DNA of 64,000 nt from Oasisia sp. SBJ-2009 (lineage: Eukaryota; Annelida; Polychaeta; Sabellida; Siboglinidae), in assembly GCA_964017155.1 (NCBI GenBank), contig OZ024855.1, positions 5,006,190-5,070,189 of the forward strand, given 5' to 3'. The notes under the pieces were generated by a model. It was not told the DNA's origin, did no database searches, and saw nothing but the letters and a program-made list of their open reading frames with translations. Positions 37,401-64,000 of this stretch are shown here, piece by piece. The translations under genes and the position numbers were made by a program. The stretch's first letter is position 1. Each line of letters begins with the position of its first letter.

Positions 37401-40400
37401 AGTTATATGGGGTGATATACCCAACCTCCCAACAGTCTCATATTATTATAAGAGGTGACTTACCCCACCACCCCACACCCTGAGCATGTTCATGTTGGCG
37501 TCCACTGCGGACTGCAGCAGTGAGTGGATGTAGGCCGGGGTGATTCGCTCCTGGAAGCTGTCTGCAGGGATCCAGTTGGAACCCTTCATGAACACACGCA
37601 CCCCATTGATCTTGAAGTAGAACATCCGACCTACACAAACACATTTATACGTCACAATTTGACCAAAATACACATAGTACGAAGAAAGAGGTGTAACCAT
37701 GATGGAGCTACATTTGCACTTAAATTAAATCAATGGTGAGACCACTGTATTGTTGTCCATCCTTGCAATAGAGAATCCCAACCAGCACAGTGACTACTGT
37801 TTATTTGTGATACCAGTGGGTATACCCATCATCCAGATCCGTGATAGAACAATATGATAGTATGTAACTAAACAGCTCTATGAGATTGTCTTCATGGGTA
37901 GACCAAAAATCAAACAACAAATATCATGAAGCACTAGATATTTGGTAAATATTATGTAACAATGAGCAATCGTTAACAATGTTATACATGATTCTGTATG
38001 ACTATTTCAAGCTACTTTAAGTAATCCTGTGAAAAGACAACCTACCAGCAGATTGTGGCAGCACAGTTTGGACTAACTCGACTGTGCGGAACCCAATGTG
38101 TAGCAACGTGTGTGTGTCCTCACCCACATTCTCAGATGTGAATGTCACATGAAGGTCATACAGTGTTGGCAGTCCAACACCATTTGGCCACCAGGGTAGA
38201 ATGCTAGCCTGCAATAACCAGACAGTTTATAGTTGGGTGTTCTATTGTAAAACCATTTGTGGCGGTTTCTATAAAAAGTAACAATATCAAAATGGTAAGA
38301 ATTAATATTAATTTGCATAGGAATAACATGATAATCAAAATTTTGCTTTCTTATTTTTATTCCCTTTTACAATTGGATAAATAAATAATGACAACTGTCT
38401 ATAAAAAAAATACAGTCTGATTGCAAAATAACCCATCTTGATAGCATGTTTTTGATTTCAAATACATTTTTTATTTGAATGGATTTTTTTAATATAACAC
38501 ACAGGCACACACACATACATAGTTTTATTACATACACACACATACACATGTTGAATAAATATGTAAAGATTACCATTGGAATGTTCACAGAGAAGTTATG
38601 TACAGGTGACTGAGGACGCAGAGTTATGTGGTGCGTGTAATTGAACACGTGAGGTATGAAAATGGACACTTGGCCAGCCACGGTCCTCTCTTGTAGACCC
38701 ACATCGAAATAGACAGACCCATTTAGAGTCCACATTGAATCACCAGGTTCTGAAAGAATAACATTGAAATTGCAGATTGTCAGGAAAAAAATATCACGAG
38801 TTTTCAGCAGTTGCAAATTTTCTAAACCAAGTGATGACATACCCCTGTATTAACTGATGTCGTAATGAATAATAAAATTCACTGAAATAATAGTGATCTA
38901 CAATAAAAAAAAGATAGTATGCCATGTCTACTGTACTTTCAAAAATGTTACATACCAAAGACAGATCAGGGTTCTATGAATATATCGTCTGCAATACTCT
39001 GCACATGTTTTACCATATTACTATCTTAATTCAAGAGTTAAATAAATACCTATATAATATGCAGTATTTACTTACTTTTGTGTGTTTCTGTAGTAACATA
39101 TCTTATCACTGTTGAATTGTACGCCTCCAAAGAAATGTTCCGCCTGTGAATTTGTACACCAAATTATTCACTTGATATAGAACAATACATTTGTTTACAC
39201 CAGTTTCATATATATTCCATTTTGTAAGCCTTTTAAGTTGTCTGAATTTTTATATTTTTTATTCCAATGTATACATCCAAGTGGGGTGTGACGTTTGAGC
39301 CCACCACAACATGTGGCTGACTGCATATGGGTCCACTATGGGACAGCCTGTGAGTAACTGTTTCTTAATTTGCAATGTGGCATTATATACTGGCAATAAC
39401 ATCGCAGGCAATATTTGCCATCTGACACTATAATTATAGCAATTTTGTAGCTATTCATAAGCAGCATTAACCAGAACAGGTTATAGGCCTGTACTACAGT
39501 AAAAGGAAAATTCCTATATAGGGCGACATCTAGTCCTCCTCAGGGCTGATCAAGCCACTACACACTTTATACCCTGTCCAACCTAACACCATCTCTGAGA
39601 AACATCCAGCAATGCTGCAATTAATGCATAAAACTATTCATACACAAATATCCACCACTGTCTGTAGCCAGGTACACATTTATACAACTGAATGTAGAGC
39701 TTAGTTGACTCATTCGAGAGTCCAACACTCTAACCACTGAGCCACAGTGCCACCACATTACTAGATGTTTCAACCATTCAGGGCCAGGATAACACACTAA
39801 ATCCAACAATCGTTTCATCAGTAAATCAGCTGTGTTCTACAATGTGTGGCTTCAGTATTCACGCATGGGTATTGTGGAAGACAACAGGAGACTCACCATA
39901 TCCCCGAGGTGGGGAAGGCAGGTCCCCAGTCCCAGCTGAAGGAGCAGGCTTCCTTACGGATGAAGTTGAAGGAACACTCCCCCTGCTGTACCAGTGGGGG
40001 ACACACCTCTGGCACGTCGTACGGGTAACTAGACGCCTGTCTCTTTGCGTACATCACAGGTGACTCAATCACAACCTCAACTTTATTACTGCCAACCTAG
40101 ACCAAATAACACAACAATGTGATATGGTTGATAAGAATCAATAAACACTGAAGCTTTTAACATTTCAGTTATATTGCTCACCATGAAATTACAAGCCAAC
40201 AAATGATTGACCATTCACTGCATCCACTGAAGTGCAAATAAATCTAAATATTTATCTGTGTATTTTTAACTGTAAACCAACTTTTGCATTTTAACACAAG
40301 GTGCTAGTGTCACATCCTCTTTTGTAGTTTTCAATATTCACGTCTTGTATGCTGCTGTTGACATAAACCTCATTATGCCCCACCAGCAAATCACTCCAAC

Positions 40401-42341
40401 ATACTGAGAACATAATTGAGCAATTGCGCTAATAAGACTACCAAGGTATTAGTGAGATTGTTCCTTGGTGACCACACTACCTGGTGGTCCTGTAGTCAGG
40501 TACCTGCAAGGCTTTCTTCACGTCAACCACATATCTCCTGAACATGTTGTCTGTGTTCGCTATGGCCTGTCCATTCACAGACACAGTTGCTACAGTGTCA
40601 ACGCCTTCCAGCACTAGCTGCACAACATGATGTTGGAGAAAGTCATCTGAAACTGGGGAAAACCAGGCTCATATATACTTGAGCAGCAACTGCCAAACAT
40701 CAAAATTTAACAACATTTCCAGGCTTCTCCATCCATGCTTGTGTTAAAAACCAACTTATGTGTTGGCACTGGAGTTAAACAAAAAACATACATTATGGAA
40801 CAATCCATAGGCAGGAGATACCATTGTTACAGTATTTTGATGTTTATACAGCTCTTCCCCACATTGTCGCCCCTGGAGAGAGGTTTGCCAGTCATAGTTG
40901 CCACATGTGGAACACTGAAACATTTTGGTGTCTGCCATTTCATTTAAGAAAAGTTATAATTTGACTTCCAGGCTTTCCTCTAGCTTTTATAAATCCATGG
41001 CTCTCAATAACCTGACTTTTAACCAATACTATACCATGCTATTCAAAGATGTGCATGTCTTATATGAAACATGTGAAAGATAAATTGTAATGTGTAATAA
41101 ATTCACTTCACATTTTCAAATCCCCACCACAGTGAGCACTGGCTAAATTGTCACATGCATTTTTATTTTTGAAATTGGAACAGAAAATCTGGTTACGTTG
41201 AAATGATCGGTGAAATGTCCAGTTTTCATAGGCAACCCATCGATAGTTGAGACTGTTGTTTCTGTTATAGGGATCATCGATTATGCCACTGTTCAGCAAG
41301 TCTGTATAGATACTGCCTGGTATTGTGGCTGGCACTGTGATACCTGCAATTGCAAAGAAAGCGAAATACAATAACACTATTTCATCAATTTATACATTAC
41401 AGTGAAGATGCCTGTTATACGCTAGAAATGCAATAAATTACAATACATATGAGTACCGTAACAAGTATAATTATTTACAAAATGAGTGTAGTTCAATATT
41501 AAAACTTGTTCTTGTTATGCATAAAATACCATGATGGCAGTGAGTCTATACAATATATTTTTAATGACGGGAGCTATGATAGTAACCATCATTGTATCAG
41601 ATAAAAAACATGCATTAACAAACTATTGTATAAAAGTGACATAAGAACACTGGTACGTAATTTTTCATTAGCATACTTAAAATGTTCATTAGTTATATGG
41701 TCGTAACCAGAGGATTTTCCAACTGGCATAGTCAATATTATTTCGTGTAGTTCTATAACTTTAACAACCATATGATCATTAAATTGAATACCGGCTTATA
41801 CCGCTACAGTACATATCAATCTTGTGAACGTGAACAGAACTAGTCAGATATAGAATTAAGCAGCGATTGGTAATGATGATGATGATATAAAAAATTATTT
41901 ATATATATATGTGTGTGTTGCTCATTAATGGTATGACTTGTCCTAGTAGCAAAGAAAAAATTCATGTAAAAAAAGAATAATAAAATTTACATCCATGAGG
42001 ATGACATGCATGGCCAAAGTTTCATTTACAAACATGCCACGAAATCCCTGTTCTATGAATGGACTCTACTTCCAATGCCAATGGCGGTAATTTTGGTAAT
42101 CGTCCGCTTTGCCCTGGTTTGGGTTGCCTTAGTGTATGAAAGTAAATATGTGGCCTTGGCCTGGCCATGGCCCTGCCCCTGGCCTGGCTTGGGCGCACCG
42201 GCCTGGGCCTTTTTAGCACTTACTTCCGTTACGGTTACATACTGTCCATTTTCCATTTAGCGTGATACTTGTCAAGCACAACACTGTATTTGTAAAGCAC
42301 AGAAATATAAACAGCCGAAGCACGTTTGTGACAAGATTCAT
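28472..42341 (-). CDS. MANBA: lysosomal beta-mannosidase (GH2)
   Basis: Eighteen coding exons, in order: 42341-42224, 41343-41197, 40646-40504, 40096-39897, 39143-39076, 38749-38574, 38208-38046, 37630-37464, 36582-36445, 35520-35447, 34851-34658, 33938-33759, 33476-33379, 32722-32575, 32047-31872, 31479-31159, 30545-30357, 28708-28472. Total 2937 bp, 978 residues plus stop, with all phases closing. It removes terminal beta-mannose from N-glycan-derived oligosaccharides in the lysosome. Seen: a signal peptide (residues 1-22, hydrophobic [10 protein letters not shown]), the [10 protein letters not shown] segment, [16 protein letters not shown] loop, acid/base Glu in GNNENE (about Glu458), nucleophile Glu in RFASEYG (about Glu553), and [14 protein letters not shown]. 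It is roughly 100 residues longer than the human protein (879), largely from exon 16 (107 codons, acidic and Ser-rich insert). Introns 8 and 17 carry splice-junction arrays. The start is shared-promoter divergent with COPA. Confidence 0.95.
29270..30356 (-). repeat. 46-bp array repeating the MANBA exon 17 end and its donor
   Basis: About 24 copies of a 46-bp unit directly downstream of exon 17 on the gene strand. The exon ends CTACACAAGGCTTCACTCAAG, then GTAAGATC. Array units read CTACACAAGGCTTCACTCAA + G, then GTAAGATC or GTAAGACC, so about 30 exonic bases and the donor are repeated. The units nearest the exon are the most alike, and distal units are more diverged. Confidence 0.92.
35118..35400 (+). 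repeat. tRNA-derived SINE in MANBA intron 10
   Basis: The tRNA-like head has an A-box region (GTTGTGCGGTAGAGCG) and a B-box (GTGGTTCAATCCC). It is followed by a conserved body (TTTGCCTGTGTCTTTCGGAA, GAGACACTAAAAGCCGGTGG). A second member with the same body lies at 62518-62830. Confidence 0.8.
36583..37330 (-). repeat. 37-bp array repeating the MANBA exon 9 acceptor
   Basis: About 17 clear and 3 decayed copies. On the gene strand the exon starts TTGCAG-GTGTATGAGTCGG; array units read TTCCAG-GTGTATGAGTAAGC or -GTGTGTTAGTAAGC. The 12-base CAGGTGTATGAG is thus shared between many units and the true junction. Each unit presents a pyrimidine-flanked CAG. Confidence 0.9.
39625..39772 (-). repeat. 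tRNA-derived SINE, second family, in MANBA intron 4
   Basis: On the - strand GTGGCTCAGTGGTTAGAGTG (A-box type) is followed by CTACATTCAGTTGTATAAAT and ACCTGGCTACAGACAGTGGT. The same body (TGTATAAATGAGTACCTGGC, TATAGACAGTGGTG) occurs at 59735-59905 in COPA. Confidence 0.75.
41589..41790 (-). pseudogene. LINE reverse transcriptase fragment (N-terminal palm)
   Basis: A frame on the - strand reads [20 protein letters not shown], then [12 protein letters not shown], the fingers/palm entry region of non-LTR polymerases (GKSSGYD is the usual K(A/S)xGxD motif). It is truncated on both sides, within MANBA intron 1. Confidence 0.75.
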
Positions 42342-42659
42342 TGTGCACTGCGAATTGAATTAAATCCTGTGTGCAATAAACAAGATAGCAAATTTACCGA
42401 CACAACAAAAGTATAGAATTGATCACATGATTAATCACGTGATGAGTATACTCTAACATCGAGTGCTACCTGGTGAGCATTGTATAACCACAGTTTCATC
42501 AGTTATCCGGTAGATGGCAGCACATTACCGTCCGCCATATTTGCTCCACGTCAGTTGCACCGTGGCTGGCAGTTTTTGACATAAGAAATTAACCAGACAG
42601 TACATTGAAAGTGTAACTGTTAATGATTACGACCACATCTGACTCAACAAAAGGCGAAA
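42342..42659. promoter_or_regulatory. bidirectional MANBA-COPA promoter region
   Basis: 318 bp separate the two divergent ATG codons (42341 on -, 42660 on +). Seen: TCACATGA at 42423-42430 and TCACGTGA at 42435-42442, the latter the core of the CLEAR/E-box motif recognised by TFEB-type factors at lysosomal genes, 82-101 bp upstream of MANBA. TCCGCCATATTTG at 42531-42543 resembles a YY1 site. No TATA box is evident for either gene. Site function is inferred from motif identity and gene type. Confidence 0.6.

Positions 42660-64000
<21,341 letters not shown>

Noticed and set aside
42006..42260. 84-aa frame rich in WPWPCPWPG
   Set aside because: A GGCCTG-rich low-complexity tract overlapping MANBA exon 1 on the opposite strand.

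Overview
The window is nuclear DNA from an animal. It is intron-rich, with GT-AG introns, tRNA-derived SINEs, degenerate LINE pieces, MITEs and very long AT and minisatellite tracts, and there are no bacterial features. My best guess is a cephalochordate (amphioxus). The reason is the habit described below, tandem arrays built on splice junctions, which I recall being reported for amphioxus genes as 'mirage minisatellites'. Another invertebrate deuterostome or a spiralian cannot be excluded. All exon boundaries were placed by hand from GT/AG sites, reading phase and family knowledge. Phases close exactly in all four modelled genes.

Layout: (1) 40-5872, + strand: the last nine exons of a single-pass membrane protein with EGF domains, which I cannot name. 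(2) 6957-7757: a 5'-truncated LINE tail. (3) 8783-10831, - strand: a 682-codon open frame of basic, disordered sequence, probably a large exon of an unknown gene. (4) 10913-12207: a 21-bp minisatellite. (5) 13145-19599: a 6.4-kb element with about 600-bp inverted repeats, TG...CA ends and a 5-bp target duplication. It carries a second copy of the minisatellite block, a dead reverse transcriptase and a promoter-like segment. (6) 21720-26988, - strand: ELAC1, the short-form tRNase Z, complete in nine coding exons (368 aa). (7) 28472-42341, - strand: MANBA, lysosomal beta-mannosidase, complete in eighteen exons (978 aa). (8) 42660 to beyond 64000, + strand: COPA, coatomer alpha, with 27 exons (1053 codons) in the window and the last exons outside it. 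MANBA and COPA are divergent, with only 318 bp between their start codons. That interval holds a TCACGTGA (CLEAR/E-box type) site and a YY1-like site.

The main observation is that introns in all four modelled genes contain tandem arrays whose unit carries a copy of the neighbouring exon edge plus its splice site. They occur at donors (ELAC1 exon 5; MANBA exon 17; COPA exons 12, 13, 14 and, as one decayed copy, 16). They also occur at acceptors (EGF gene exon 2; MANBA exon 9; COPA exons 10, 21, 26, 28 and probably 17). The clearest case is COPA exon 21. There a 33-bp unit (11 codons, no stop) repeats 17 times, so every duplicate acceptor is in frame with the real exon. Several small inverted-repeat elements with recognisable target duplications (piggyBac-like, Harbinger-like, possibly hAT-like) sit in the introns and intergenic spaces.

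The four modelled genes do not form a pathway. ELAC1 processes tRNA 3' ends, MANBA degrades mannosidic glycans in the lysosome, COPA is a COPI vesicle coat subunit, and the EGF protein is a surface receptor or adhesion candidate.
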